Shown: piece by piece, positions 23,149 to 36,444 of the stretch
Numbering within the stretch: the stretch's first letter is position 1
Layout of the letters: each line of letters opens with the position of its first letter
Program-made: the position numbers and the translations under genes
NCBI GenBank assembly: GCA_028023455.1
Contig: JAQFVV010012499.1
Location: 1,062,584 to 1,126,583 of the forward strand
Reading direction: 5' to 3'
Length of the DNA: 64,000 nt
Source of the DNA: Epiperipatus broadwayi
Taxonomy: Eukaryota > Onychophora > Udeonychophora > Euonychophora > Peripatidae
Notes under the pieces: model-generated
Told to the model about the DNA's origin: nothing
Database searches by the model: none
What the model saw: only the letters and a program-made list of their open reading frames with translations

Positions 23149-24007
23149 ATTTTAATATTATATAAATGAGTATGAGAAATTTGTGCTTGCAAAAAAGATT
23201 TTGGGAACAATCCAATCTGTTTGGTATAATTCACAAATGTATTCAGCAAGGTATTAATAAAGCTAAATTAAAATTTAAATTATTAAATATATACCTGTTA
23301 TATATAATATGTGACAGTTATGGATAACTCTTAAGGTTTATTAATGGTGGAATGGTTGTGAATTTGACATGTGACACTCTTGGGAGAAACATTCATACAT
23401 TCACCAATCAGATAACAGAAAGATTAAAAATGAACATGATCAATGACTTATTTAATTTTTATCCAGAATCTTTAAAGATAATCACTGCTTTCATTTATGA
23501 CATATCTAAAAAAAGATTTACATAATTAATGGCTATGAAAGCAAAAAATGGAAGTTTTATTCAGTACAATGCAAAATCAAATTATATCTTGATCACATAT
23601 AATAACAAAGTGTATTAATAATCAATTTTAGAATATGTGAATTATCTAAACTATATTAACTCAATCAATTTTCAATTAAAAATTTATGAATATTAATTTT
23701 GTAATTCAACTATTACTAATTTTCTTTTTTTATGAGCCAATGTAACATCTTGTAATTAATGAATATACTCGCAAAAAAGATAGTTTGTTAATATTCAGTT
23801 TTATCATAGAATAGCATGCTTTCAGTATATTCAATATATCATATTCATTGTTGTAAAATGGTGTGATCACAGTGATACAAAGAACTTCTGGTCACACTAT
23901 TATACACCATGAACATGATATATTGTATATATTATAACATACTATATAGGAATAAAGTTGAATATTAAAAAACTAGCATTTCTATGAATATATTTATTAA
24001 TTAATTA

Positions 24008-24608
24008 CCAGAATACTAATTTTGGACATAATAAAAAATATGGTACTTATAAAATGTAAATTATTTTCAGTAAAAGAAAAATAAAAAAAATAATTTTAAG
24101 CATTAGATAATTAATAACCACCTTTATATGATCAAGTATTACTAAACATAAGTTTAAAATATTTATTTGCTCAATTTTAAATCAAAAATTTTACAATTTG
24201 TTTCTGGAATACTCAATTTAATGGCTGATTTTATTGTAAACATAAAAAAAATATGATATTGGAAAAAAATAAATATCCACTAAAAATAAATTTTGATAAT
24301 AATAAAAATATGTATAAATATTCCATTCCAAAAACTTTACAGAAACTTAAAATTGTTATGAAGACTAATTTTGCCCATAGTAAAAAATATGTTCATCTTA
24401 ATTGTAAATTATTTTGAGTTAAAAAAGAGAGAAAAAGATGATTTTGTGCATTATACAATTAGGAACTAACTTTATATAAATAAAACTTGTTAAACAGAAG
24501 TTTGAAATATCATTTTCTTGTCAATATTAAATCAGCAATCTCACAATTTATTTCTGACATATTCAAGATAATAGCAACTTTTATTGCCAACATTAAAAAT
24601 ACAGGATT
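24008..24608. repeat. Diverged ~250-bp tandem duplication
   Basis: The stretch 24008-24262 (TAATTTTGGACATAATAAAA onward) and 24363-24608 (TAATTTTGCCCATAGTAAAA onward) align over their length with many substitutions, giving a period of about 355 bp. Both are AT-rich and non-coding. Confidence 0.6.
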
Positions 24609-24609
24609 A

Positions 24610-26590
24610 GCAAAAAAATATTTAATCATTTAGATTATTAAAATTACAATAATCAATTGTATATTACATTTGTTTATCTAATTTTTATTTCTTTTCAACT
24701 GCATTTATATAAAATAAAAAAATTGCAACCAGCTTTTAAAAAAAAGATATTCAAAACAAACTTCAAAGTTAATTGATTAGATATTACAAAGATAAAATAA
24801 AAAATAATAGAAGAGAAAGTGTATCAGAAATAAATTTTAAAATGTTATTCTGGTAATTTTTTTTCTTCTCCAAGTTATTTTTAATTTAATAAACTGTGAT
24901 TCAAGATGATTACTTTCATGTTGCATAAGAATCCAAAGAGTGCCCTATCAATTAAAAAAATTAGATTTTTTTTAAAAATATGCCTACTGAAATGTTTTAT
25001 ATAGAATATTTATTCATAGATTAGTACTGCATTTCATTAATAAGGTGCTTCATAAAATATTTATTCACTAATTGTAATTTTTTTTAATTTCAAACTTTGT
25101 TTATTTAATCAGGATTTTTATAAGTTTTGAGTTTAAGGCAATGACTTAATTTGTTTACTAGGATCTCATTATAATTGTTTTTTATGGGAAATCTTTGATT
25201 TGTGAAACTTTTGGAGAACTAAAAAAGTTCATTGTCCCTGATAAACTTGTTATTTTAAAAAAGTTGAAAAGATTTTTGTTCTAGTTACTAAGCAAAGGAA
25301 AGAATCACAGAAAGGAAAAATAATATTATAAATCTCTTGATCTTCATTATTTAGTTAACTAAAAATAAAATTATTGTTAGTATTATTATTTAAATATAGT
25401 AATGATATTTTACAAAGTATTAATTACATCTGCAGTAATTATATGTTTTTTTTTAAAATTAATATTATTAGATTTGAAGACTTTCTGTTTTTTGGGCATT
25501 TAATAAACTATAAAATATATCAAGTGTTATTAGAGAATATATAATATTAATAGGGATTGTTGTAGTTGTCTTAGTTTAATTAAGACATAACACAAATTAA
25601 TTTTACAACTTGAATAATAGCAAGGTGTTCTTAGAATGTGATAGATATTTAAGACAAAACAACTACATATAGATAGCATTCTCTTATTTAATTTTATTGA
25701 GGTTGCTTAATCAATATTGTTGGTGGTAATTTGGATAATCACATTTCATCAGTATAACAGGCATTATTATTTCTATCTAAATATAGTTATATCTTTGTTA
25801 TCTATCATCAAAATATATTCAAGTACAGATATTAAATAATGCACTGATTATTAATATAATTAATTATCATCTGATTATCATGGATTGATGACTTTTTCCC
25901 CATTTTATTCAATCCTTCCCCATTTGGTACATATTGTACTGGCTTTCCAAAATAATCTATCCAATGTAATGTATATACACATGATTATTTGAAATGTCTA
26001 TAAAATAATGAGCTCATTATTATGGTGAAAGTTATCAAATGTTCTTTCAAGATGTATTCTAAAAGCACTAAATGGGAATTTGTTCAAATAGCAAAAGTTC
26101 ATTCTTTATTTCTTATCCTATATAAACTTTTACAAATATAATATGTATGTATTACATTATTATTTATGTAGTTATATTATTCTGTTTCTATTTTCAAAAA
26201 CAGATGTAAGAAATCAAAAATTATGTAATAAATTATTGTTACATAAATATTGAGAAAATTGTTTCATAAGTTAAAAAAAATCACTATTACTAAACACAAA
26301 TGACTTCTTAAAGTGTGGTTGAAAATTTTAGAAAGAATTATAACTATAAAAAGCAATAAAGTAAAGTAACCTCTATTATTACGACAGTATTTTTGATGTG
26401 CCAAGTGTTTTAAATGAAAAGGTTAGATATACAATGAAATCTATAAAAAATAAAAGGGTCTAAAAATGATTAAATCATTATAGATACTGTTAAAAATCCA
26501 ATGAAAAGAGAACAAATATTTGAAAAACTGCATATTAATTATTTAAATGATAAAAATATATCATGTAATAATGATATTGACAGAGAATAT
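24610..26590. other. AT-rich stretch, no gene seen
   Basis: Simple AT-rich sequence with no recognisable feature. Confidence 0.5.
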
Positions 26591-26599
26591 TATGCTTCA

Positions 26600-27760
26600 A
26601 GCTAACCAAAGCAATAAACTGAATTTAAAAACAATTATGAGATAGTAGATCAACATGTAATTACTATGAGAAGTTAGAAATGAGTATGATATGCAATTTT
26701 GCTTTGGATTTGTTGACTGCGAAAAGACAATTGATATCATACATATTTCTGAAGCAATTAAACTTTTGAACATTAAAATGTAATCTAAGATATTTTTCAA
26801 AATTTTAAAGAGTATTTATTAAAATGTATGTTAACATTGATAAAATTGTACAAAGAAATAATTTCATCTCTTCAAAACTTAACCAAGAGTTTTGCAAAAA
26901 ATACTTTTGTGAATTAAAAATAGAAACTAGGTATACCATTAATAGCTAAGTAGTTGATTACTGAGAAGAGCATCTAAGAATCAAAATAAACAGATTGATC
27001 CCTGTACTGAAACTTTTAAATCTCAAGTCCTTCCCCCTACCCCTTTGCCAAATCATTTAGAGAAAAAAATCATAAGAATAAAAATGATGACTGTTTAAGT
27101 TGTCTATACTTTGCAGATGAAGTGGTGGTCATTTGTATAAAGAATTTATTACAACTTCACAAAATGTTACAAGATCAAGAAAATAAGTTTACAGATTTTT
27201 AAAAAGAGAGAAAATTATAGATTAATATAAATGAATTATAAAAAAAAAAACATAAAATTAAATATAAAATCAAACTTGAAATAATTCTTTTAATAGAATT
27301 AATTTATATTAAAAGAAAACTATCATAGGGTCTTAAAAAGTTTTAAATAAATGTTTTATTAGAAATTACTTAAGGATGTGAGAAATGGGTACTTAAGAGA
27401 AGAGTGATACCAAAACTTCAGATCCCTGTGATATACAAAGATATATATATTGGAACTAATGAATCAAATGTGAAATATATGGGTGAAAGAACAAATGGAT
27501 ATAATTGATATTACTGAAAGTATTGAAGCAGAAATGGATTTGTGGTGAAAGTATATCTTAAAGAGAAGATAGTCAATAGACAGTTGAAATTACAAATAAT
27601 ATCCAAATAGATTTGAAATATCTTGAAATAGGTCAAACATAGTTGAATAAGATAGGAAAGTTTTCTATAGTAATATTGAAAAGTTCTGGATAAGAGAAAC
27701 TAGTATAAATTTTGATTTATCTTCATCCTGATAAGAACTAATATTCATTAATAATGATAG
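26600..27760 (+). pseudogene. Decayed RTE-type LINE fragment
   Basis: Plus-strand readings in changing frames include FCFGFVDCEKTIDIIHIS at about 26695-26750 (RT motif A, parallel to LCLGFVDYEKAFDS in the RTE copy at 40.5 kb), LYFADEVVVI at 27108-27137 (motif C, FADD changed to FADE), and CEKWVLKRRVIPKLQ near 27380-27420 (parallel to the C-terminal SETWTLNRRAIQRLQ of the other copy). The order fits a full RT-to-C-terminus relic. Many stops, and a catalytic Asp is altered. Confidence 0.65.
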
Positions 27761-27764
27761 GATA

Positions 27765-28435
27765 ATGATTATTTAAATAAATTTTTTAATTTCTAATTAG
27801 TATATTGTAGCATTTGCAAAAATGGTCTAAAGCATGGGTTCCCAATTTGTGGATCACAATTCCCAAGGGGGACATGGAATGTTTTTTTTTGGGGGGAGAG
27901 GGTGTCTACCATTATTTATATTAAAAATATGCAATACTTATTTATTTTAATGTGGCTATTTAATAATATTCTAGTAGACGTTTTTTTGATAAATGTATGA
28001 AAATGATTTAATTAAAAAAATATTAAAGGCTCAATTAGTGTTCATACATATTAAACATTTTATATTATTATATTTATGTATTATGATGAGTTTTTTTTAA
28101 TAATTTCTTAAATAATACTAAAGTAATATTCCCCTAAATTATTAGTGAACTTTTTATGTAAATGAAAAATCAAATATTTTATTTAAAATCTTAAATTGAA
28201 TGTTAAGTATTAATAATATAATTTATAAAGCAATATGCCATACTAAAAAAAAAACATTTATTTAGAGTATTTATTTTTTGATAAATAAAAAAAAATAATT
28301 TAAAAAATGACAATAATAAAAGTTCAGTAAACAATTAAATTATTACATTACTTATAGCAAATATAAATTTAGATATATATGTTTTTAAAAAAGTAACTTT
28401 CTAAAATATGTTTTGAATTGAAAAAAAAATATTTT
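27765..28435. other. AT-rich stretch; weak transposon-like segment
   Basis: A GC-richer segment at 27829-27900 (CATGGGTTCCCAATTTGTGG, then a G-rich run) resembles ends of hAT-type non-autonomous elements in wording only. No inverted partner was found. The rest is simple sequence. Confidence 0.3.
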
Positions 28436-28439
28436 ACAC

Positions 28440-28600
28440 AGAGGCAAAGCACTCCATACAGTAGTTCACTCAGTGCAAGAACGTTTTTGCTTAAAATCCA
28501 TATCTAGTGCCAGCTGCGCCAATATCCCCAAAGTAATTACTATATTGTGGTTTTTATCAGTGCAGAGCCTCAGATCTGAGAGTAGTGATCATGAGATGTT
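28440..28600 (-). mobile_element. Degenerate copy of the hammerhead-bearing repeat
   Basis: CTCCATACAGTAGT, CACTCAGTGCAA and CCAATATCCCC occur in the same order as in the 22.7-kb copy, ending at about 28590. The ribozyme core has decayed (CTGATAA, and the GAAAC is lost). Confidence 0.55.
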
Positions 28601-29525
28601 GAGTGATAAAAAAGCATTTTAAATGAGTATTTTTTATTCTATTAAAATGCCATTTTAAACAAATGTGTGGGGATGTCACATTTTATTTGGCTATTATAAA
28701 AAATATATAATTTGAAAAAGGTTTGAAAATATTAGTTTTAAGGAATATTCTATACAGATTCGAGGGATAAAATAAGAGCTAATGCAATTTTTGTATATGG
28801 ATTATAAAAATGTATGTGCATGTTTGTATGAAAAAATAATATATATTCCAAAAATGATCTATCAGTCTTAATATTTTATTGTGAATAAAATTTTACAAAT
28901 AGAAAATAATTCAGCTTTTATATTATGTATTTGCTTCAAGCACAATGCACTATAAACATGCTTCTACAAATATTGGATTTCTTTTAAATTTAATCATTGA
29001 TACCAAACAAAAAATTGTTAACTTTCTTATCATATAACTGCTAATATATTTCATAATAAGTAAACAACAATTATATATACATGTAAGTGGGTATATAAAA
29101 AATGCTACTATAGCTCTTTTATAAAACAAAATATATTATTTCCAATAAAATACATTTCAAAAAGAAAGTGTAAATAAGAAAATTATTTGCATTATATTAA
29201 TTCACAGATGATTTTTAGCTACAAAATATATATGTATATATAAGTCATTATCAAATATTTAAACAAATATATTTCTTTTAGATTGAGTTGTTCATTCAGT
29301 ATATCATATTATTAAAAAAAACATGGGCTCCAATTTTTATATTTGAATAACTGATTTTCAGCTCACAAAAGTATTTTTTACCATGGAAAATATTTTTGAT
29401 TATGGACCTAATAATATTTTTTCAAAACATTTAGTGTTGTATATCCTTAAATAAAAAGTTATGAGTTATATATTTAATGTCATTAGATTTAGAGAATAGA
29501 TAATTATTAAATAATTGTGCATATT
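28601..29525. other. AT-rich stretch, no gene seen
   Basis: Low-complexity flank of the LTR element that begins in the (TA)n at 29526-29549. Confidence 0.5.
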
Positions 29526-30095
29526 ATATATATATATATATATATATATTGTGCCGGACAAAAGATTTTACTTTTGTCTATCAATCTATTCTGATACAGA
29601 GGGTGCCACCAGATCACTACATATCTGGAAAATTTGTTTACTGTGATCAGAATAGATGATGATGATGGTTTGCACTGACAAGACTCAGGGAGAAACAAGA
29701 GATCTTAAATTGTTTAGTCAATTGAGACAAAAAGCACAAAGACAAACGTCAGCCAAATTAAGTTTAAACATATTTAATAAAATTTTATTCAGAGAAGATA
29801 AATTATGAAGTATAATTTATTGACACAATAAATAAGATTAACTCAGGCATGTACCAGAAATACGAAAGACAAAGCTATGACAGATCGACTGATCTTCTAA
29901 TAAACGAATTATAAAAGGAAGAAGTAAGTTTTATTCAGCAGAGGATTCATCTTAACATTGGTTCTCACCTTCAGATATTTAAACAATACTTCCTTGCAAT
30001 AGATCAAAGAAACCAGTGCCGATGAGCTTTTCGAGATCCAAAAATGGTCAGACCCCGAATGTCCTTATGTCGGTATAAACTGCACCTATTACTAT

Positions 30096-31271
30096 TGTAA
30101 TGATATATAAATATGTCGTTACATTAATTTAAAATAAAAATTTAAAAGTTCGCAAATAAAATTAAAAAACTAAATGCTAAAATTAAAATGTTTGTTAAAC
30201 GTATATACATTCACACAGAGGCCAAACTTTAAAAATATTAAAAAAAAAAAAAACAAATAAGTATTTGAACGTACTTTTTTATAAAAAAGTACAAGATTTA
30301 AAAATAAAAACAGGTATTAATTAATGTAATCTGTAAATGGAAATGATTGTTTATGAATTATCAAAAACCAAACTGGCCTTTGGGCTCTTGTATAATTAAA
30401 ATGATCTGATGAAAAATAGATAAGAAAATAAAGAGGAATTAGCTTGACCAATGGAAGCACTAAGCCTTGGCTTGGGCCCCATGTTGGGTGCCAGTTTTAC
30501 TATACCAGACCATTCTCCCTGCGGATTTCCTAATCCTCATCTTGCACTGAGCATGAAGTAAACAAGATTTAACAGGAAAAGAAATGGATACCAATTTAGC
30601 CAATTGTCTGTACTCATGTATATTGGTACTTCCAGCTAAACTGATAGAAGAGTGGATTGACAGGACTCTTCCAGTTAAAGTCACCCTTTTGTTGATATCT
30701 TATTTGAATGCCTGAATATTTAGAACAATAGCAAGTACACACCTTTGAAAAATCTATTTACAAAATAGACTTTTGCGCACCACTTCTAGAAAAGAATAAA
30801 AATGAATTTTTCCCCCTCCCAGAAGGATGTGCAATACCATATGTCCAGCGAAGCATGAGAATAAGATTCAACACCCCGGTAGAGCGATATCCCTTTGTGG
30901 CTAGCTCAGTCACTCTACATCTAGGGTCTTCAAATGGGTAAGTTAAATGATTATTACAGGTACAGGGTTGATAAGGAAAGAATACATTTTTATCAATATA
31001 AATAATAATATGAAACTGAAACAAGTTTAATATTATGATTAAATATTTATTTAATCCCAAATACCCACCACCATTTCATACTAATGATGATATAATAAAA
31101 AAAAAAACTAAATAATTAATGATTACAAACCCATATATGCATTGAAATAGATAAATACAATTTTAAATAAAATAATAATAAATCCCTAAAGCTATTTCCA
31201 ATGTTGTATAAAAAATGGAAGTGGTCTGAGCTTTTTTGACCCTGTAGAAATAAGTTATACTTTGTGTGATT

Positions 31272-31331
<60 letters not shown>

Positions 31332-33193
31332 TTAGAGATCTTCGGTTATACAGGCATATACTTTTACTGATGACTTTAAATCCTTTTTATTGATAGCAAA
31401 TATAATAATAAAAACTATGCATATATTTGCACTATGAAATATTTCACTAATTTCATATTTTCAACAAATCTATAGGTTGCATTGGCTCAGATACTATATC
31501 GTACTCACCATAAGGTACTGTATCTATTTCCCTTTTGCCAGAGATAAATTTCTATACATGTATATATATATACGTGCAGCACAATTATACACTTACTATT
31601 ATTTTAAATATAAAGTTATTAGAGTACTTGCTTACAGGGAATCTATAATAGATCAATCCCTTCTTACACGCATCTTGAGGTGCAGCAGTGACAAAAAAAA
31701 AAAACTTAAAAAGGATATATGGTTAAATACATTTTTAGATATTCAACATGAGATATCGTATTTACCGAATATTATAAGCGTATGTACGCATATATACATG
31801 TATATTTATATATGATGAATTTCAGGAGTAACAACAAGAGGAAAATGAATAGCAACAAAAAAAAACTCATTGCAATCTTTGTTGAAAATACTAGAATTTA
31901 AAATAGAAAAATTGACTCAAAAGATTTAAGTAAAAGCTTTAACATTTCTGCCCGTAATAACTGTAAATTCAATATACATATGCGAGAGACAAACTCTCTT
32001 TTTTAAATGATTAATAATAATAATAAAGAAATAAGAATATATTTAATCAGAAATATCAAAGTTAATTATCTCAATATTAATAAAACATCTTAAAATAAAC
32101 TTATGTCTGCATCTTCATTCTTCTCCTCTGGGCTCTGAGTGGGCTTCAAGTCAACTGGCTGTGTAGTGAGGATTTCATCTATTTAGCAAGGTGGCATTTG
32201 TCATCATCATGGGCGGCTGGAACTGGCGTGGTCACATCTTGGCGGCTTGGGACAGAGAAAGGGCAGTGCGCTGGCTGGTTGTCTACCCCACGGTCATTTT
32301 ACTGGACTCACTGGTAGATTGCTTCATATTTTCCTCTGTTTGTATATGATAATAAATTTTATCAAATGTTCATTTTTCTATCTTGACTAGTTTATTAAAT
32401 TCTTAAGAAATCAAGAGTTCTTAAAAGAACTATATAATGGATTTCTTAGAAAATGTCAGCAGCGGTCTAGTCCATAAATTTATCTCTAAGTTGCTAGATG
32501 ATTGAAAATCTCTGGAGCCAAAGTAGTGAACGACTTGAATGCCAAAGAAAGAATAAATCCCACAGCACTATCAATCCCACTAATAAAACCCAATTCAGAT
32601 ATCCCTCTGAGAAGAATGAATCAGCCAATCCTTTTAATTTACCTTATCACTTAGATTATAAACATTCCTCTATATCTTTCCGATTAAATTCTACATTTTA
32701 AGTTTGACAATGGTTTCCATCTTGAATAACCCAGACCACTTGCTTACAAAATCAATTCAAAAGAATTTTTTAAAAAGATAACAGTTTAATTATAGCATTA
32801 TCAAACCTTTTGCTTTTGATCAGATTTTTGCAAAAGCAATTAACTTTTTTTTTTTGCTTATGGAATAAAATTACAATCTTTAGAAAATTAAAAAAAAAAT
32901 ACAAGTATGTTAGAAAATAAAAAAGCAAATACATATAATGACATATCATAAAAAATATACAAAAAGGAAAAACAAAAACAACACATGAGTTTATTATGCA
33001 ATATTTTGTATGTCAATTTCATATTACTTTAAATTGGTGTGTGTGGGTATTTTAATGCTCAGACCAACTTCCATTATTAATATAGCATGTTTATATATTT
33101 GTTGTGCCTAATATGTACAAATCTATATATGTATCTGCTGTAATATTCTTTACAGCAGATTTTGTGCAAGGCCATTTGATAATGCCTGGCACA
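30096..33193. mobile_element. 3.1-kb TG...CA insertion in the left LTR
   Basis: It starts TGTAATGATAT and ends GCCTGGCACA. CTAT lies on both sides (30092-30095, 33194-33197), while the uninterrupted LTR has one CTAC there. TG...CA ends with a 4-bp duplication indicate LTR-retroelement integration. I found no internal LTR pair, so a solo LTR of a third family is the simplest reading. It holds GC-richer islands at 30760-30950 and 32110-32310 and a 54-base (TA)n at about 31274-31327. Against a simple solo LTR: a PBS-like sequence at 30476-30493 on the minus strand. Two hairpins end it (33133-33160 and 33163-33193). Short frames here (such as 30758-31060 and 31477-31815) match no family I know. 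Confidence 0.7.
30476..30493 (-). promoter_or_regulatory. tRNA-Lys-type primer binding site-like sequence
   Basis: The minus strand reads TGGCACCCAACATGGGGC, 16 of 18 identical to the PBS for tRNA-Lys1,2 (TGGCGCCCAACGTGGGGC). Both differences are CG to CA, as expected from decay of methylated CpG. No LTR end with CA is obvious directly upstream, so its element is unclear. Confidence 0.45.
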
Positions 33194-35061
33194 CTATGTT
33201 TAAAATAACGGTGATTGATCCACCTCAAGAACAACTAAAAAATATGATTGAAACAGAGTAAAACAATTAAAACTGGTGAATCCCAGCCAAACAATTGGCA
33301 AAAATTACTCTAAAATTAATAATTAAAGGTCTCAATAAGAGACAAGTAAATTATTAGAAAACCAGTTACGTCTGTCCCAGCAATGAAAGAAAATGAATTA
33401 CAAACAAATTCTGAGTACACGCTCTGATAACTTTAAAGCACATGCAAGAAATACAAACTAGATCTATCGGAGAGTGCACATGCGTACGAAAATATTAAAA
33501 GTTTTAAATACTTTAGCAGAACGAAAGTATCGCTCACCTGTAATTTAAAAAGGGGTATATATTATCTACCTGCTGATGACTTATAAAATTACAAAGAAAA
33601 ACAATTCTAATTTACACTTTCCAAGGTATAAGAAATGAAATCTCCACCTGCAGAACCTTAGACAATCAAGTTGCCAGCCAAAAGATTTTTGGAGGTTTAG
33701 CAATAGGGCAAACATAGAGTTTAAAATTACTTATTGAATATTAACATAATTACAGGTAAGCATTTAAAAGGCACGACTGCCAAAGCATTTATAAAAGTCT
33801 TACATAAAAATAGAAAACTCACTCGTCACTCTCCAATAAACAAAAATTGAAAGCAACTTGGAATCTTAAAACTAAGATTCCAAGACACAATACAAAATAT
33901 TAGAAAACACAGCAAATATTAAATATGAGGCTTTATATATTACTTGAGCTTATGAATACATATTTATGATTAGACTGAGTGGAGATTTAATGAGAATTAA
34001 TTTACCCTGGGAAGAATAAAAAAGAAAATTGTTAGCTTTTGGTAAAAGCAATGTTCACATAGAGTGCACACTATTATTTTAGTTCATTTCAAGTTCTTTG
34101 ACAGTGGCAAGGTAGAGATAAAAAGTTTCGGCTTCTTCTAGATATTTAAGGCATTACTGAAGCAAATTTGGAAGTTAGGGGTCTGTCCTTTGTTAAATTA
34201 GCAAGCCATTCTGGTGGTGATAACACTGACAATATTGGTCATCTTGTTGCAAGCAAAAATATTTAACAACAGTGAATTTTCTTGAAGAATTCAAAAGTCT
34301 GAACTGCTATAAACTTTCACTTGAGAAACAGCTTTTCTAGTTAAGAATAATTAATAACTAACTTTCCAAATTTTCGGGGCTATTTATACATTGCTCCATT
34401 TCCCGTGAAACACTTTCCTTGTTGTCCAATTTCTATGCCTTAGGCAGGGCAAATATTAACCTCCCATTCAATCTATCTAAGAATTCTACCCAGGGATTAT
34501 TGAAACGAAAACAATTACATAAAAATTAAATCTCTGCTTTTAGAATTAATTTACAATAATTAAATAAAAGCCACAGGAATGTAATTAGCTAGGTTGCTTG
34601 TTTTTTAATTAATTGATTTAAAGTAAAAACAAGCGGTATATGAAAACTATTTTAAAATAAATCGATAACACTGAAATGAACCGATTTACATATAAATGCT
34701 TGTGTATTTTGATACACGTATTTTTTTTAAATAGTAATAAAAATTTACACATTAAATAAGATTTAACAAAAATTAAGTTTAGTGAAAATAAAAAAACTTA
34801 ATCGGATTTCATTCAGATTCAACTGCCTCAAAACGTGATCAAAAAAAAAAAAACAACATTTCTGTAACTTTTTTTTTTTTTTAAACTATAAACACTTTAA
34901 AATTATTCTTAGAAATTCACCCGAATGTTTGCCTCGCACTCATGAAAAACAAGACAATATTTCATTTTAATCAAAACCTTTCTCCATTCTCATAATACAT
35001 TAACAAAATCTTTTTTTATTTTTATTAAAAACAATCCGTCTGATTGCTAAGTGCTGAACCC

Positions 35062-35953
35062 TTAACTTTTGTCAGGCGGTTCTTTTACTCCTTTTACTAA
35101 CTTACTGAAATAAGTTGCTTTCCCTCTCCTATATTTTCTTAGCTTATATAATTTTTTCTTGTCTCTTTCACATTCTATTTTGTTTTCTATCTCATATGTC
35201 TGAAAGTCTTTAGGCCTAGCAAAACACCTTTCTACTAAGTGTCCCATTTTATTACTCATACTATCAGCATTAGTATATGGAAAGAATTTATCATCTATGA
35301 ACTTTTTGAATGCTTGACCTAAGATCCTTCTATATATGGATTCTATTTCTACCTTAAAATCATATTTCTTAATCTTTCTTTTAACTCTTTTTTTTTTGAA
35401 TTCATATTCAAAACAAACAGTTATTGAAAACAATTTATTTTTAGTTTCACGCGGAGACTCTTCTACGTGCTTCTCTGTTTTTACCTTATATCTTTCTTCT
35501 ATTGCTTTATTTACATTTACTAAATTTTCCACCACACTTTCTACCTGTACCAAATCTTTGTTTGTTTCTGACTTTATTTCCACCTTATCCATTTTAACAC
35601 TATCCTGTGCTACTTCAATTTCTATATCTTTTATAATGTCTAATTTTTCTACTTCCTGACTCTCTTTACTCCATTCATTTTTCAGCTCCTTTTCCATCTC
35701 AACTTCTTTTTCTACTTCCTGAGTTTCTTCTACTTCTCCCATCATTTCTCGTCTCATTTCTTTCATTTCCCTAATCATTTCTTCCTTCATTGCCTGCTGA
35801 TCCTGCTTAACTTCACTAATTTCTTCCTTCATTTCCGCTTTTAAACTCTGCCATCATTGCTTGCTGACTTTTCATTTCTCTCATCATGTCCATCATCAAC
35901 TTCATCATTATCTGTGTCTCTGACTCATCTTTTTCAACTACTCCCATTTTCAT
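35062..35953 (-). pseudogene. Gag-like coiled-coil protein of LTR element 1
   Basis: The likely start is the ATG at 35953 (MKMGVVEKDES). This 45-codon frame, Met- and Lys-rich, runs into a stop at about 35816. The main frame (35832-35062, 256 aa) overlaps it. One extra A in the AAAA run near 35843 explains the shift. The N-terminal half is a long Glu/Lys coiled coil (about residues 1-115). The C-terminal half is more structured and very basic (KKKRVKRKIKKYDFK; CFARPKDFQ; KLRKYRRGKATYFSKLVKG). Size, position right after the PBS and basic C-terminus suit Gag, but I see no zinc knuckle and do not recognise the family. The base change could be a mutation or a slippage site. Confidence 0.55.
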
Positions 35954-36413
35954 GTAAGACTAAATTCACTATACTAACTTCTTAAAAACAAACAAAATCT
36001 AAAAGCAAATATCTATTTATTAATTATTTCCTGTTCACTAATTATTTATATGCCAAACGACAATGAACTATATTATTATTATTATTTTTAAACACTTTTG
36101 AATTTGAAAAATTAATTCTGAAAGATTTTCATCTAGAAGAAATGCTATTTATTATTTATTTGTTTGTCTGAAAAAGACGAACTATATTTAACTCTTCAAA
36201 AAAATTACTCTGACAGACTTTTTAGACAATATGCTTTTTACTGTTTATAATTTATTTCATATAAAAGAAAGACGAACCCCATTCTACCAAACTGCTCCAA
36301 AATATATGCAATAATTAACAAAACTGAACCTCCACCTACTAAATTTTGCCTCTTATACCTGAAATCTTTCTCAATTGTCTAACAAAATCTCATGTGGGCT
36401 TTAAAAACTCAAA

Positions 36414-36433
36414 GCCTTACGTTGGTTGCGCTA
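36414..36433 (-). promoter_or_regulatory. Primer binding site of LTR element 1
   Basis: Eleven bases inside the 5' LTR end, the minus strand reads TAGCGCAACCAACGTAAGGC, a degraded or variant tRNA-Lys-type PBS (compare TGGCGCCCAACGTGGGGC). It fixes the element's orientation. Confidence 0.5.
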
Positions 36434-36444
36434 AAATTCTATTA

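Larger units (their letters stand above)
29550..34821 (-). repeat. Left LTR of element 1 (3' LTR), split
   Basis: The halves are 29550-30095 and 33198-34821, matching 36445-36990 and 36991-38615. The break falls after CACCTATTACTA and is caused by the nested insertion. As the element lies on the minus strand, this is its downstream LTR. Confidence 0.88.

Noticed and set aside
27829-27900. hAT-type non-autonomous element end
   Set aside because: Only a loose wording match; no inverted partner and no 8-bp duplication could be found.
30896-30945. tRNA-Lys-like segment (GGCTAGCTCAGTC)
   Set aside because: Only the D-arm word matches; the anticodon arm and acceptor stem do not form.
30758-31060. 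100-codon minus-strand frame as a gene
   Set aside because: No family resemblance, no coding context, and it lies within a probable LTR.
35336-35659. 107-codon plus-strand frame in LTR element 1
   Set aside because: Antisense shadow of the minus-strand coiled-coil frame.
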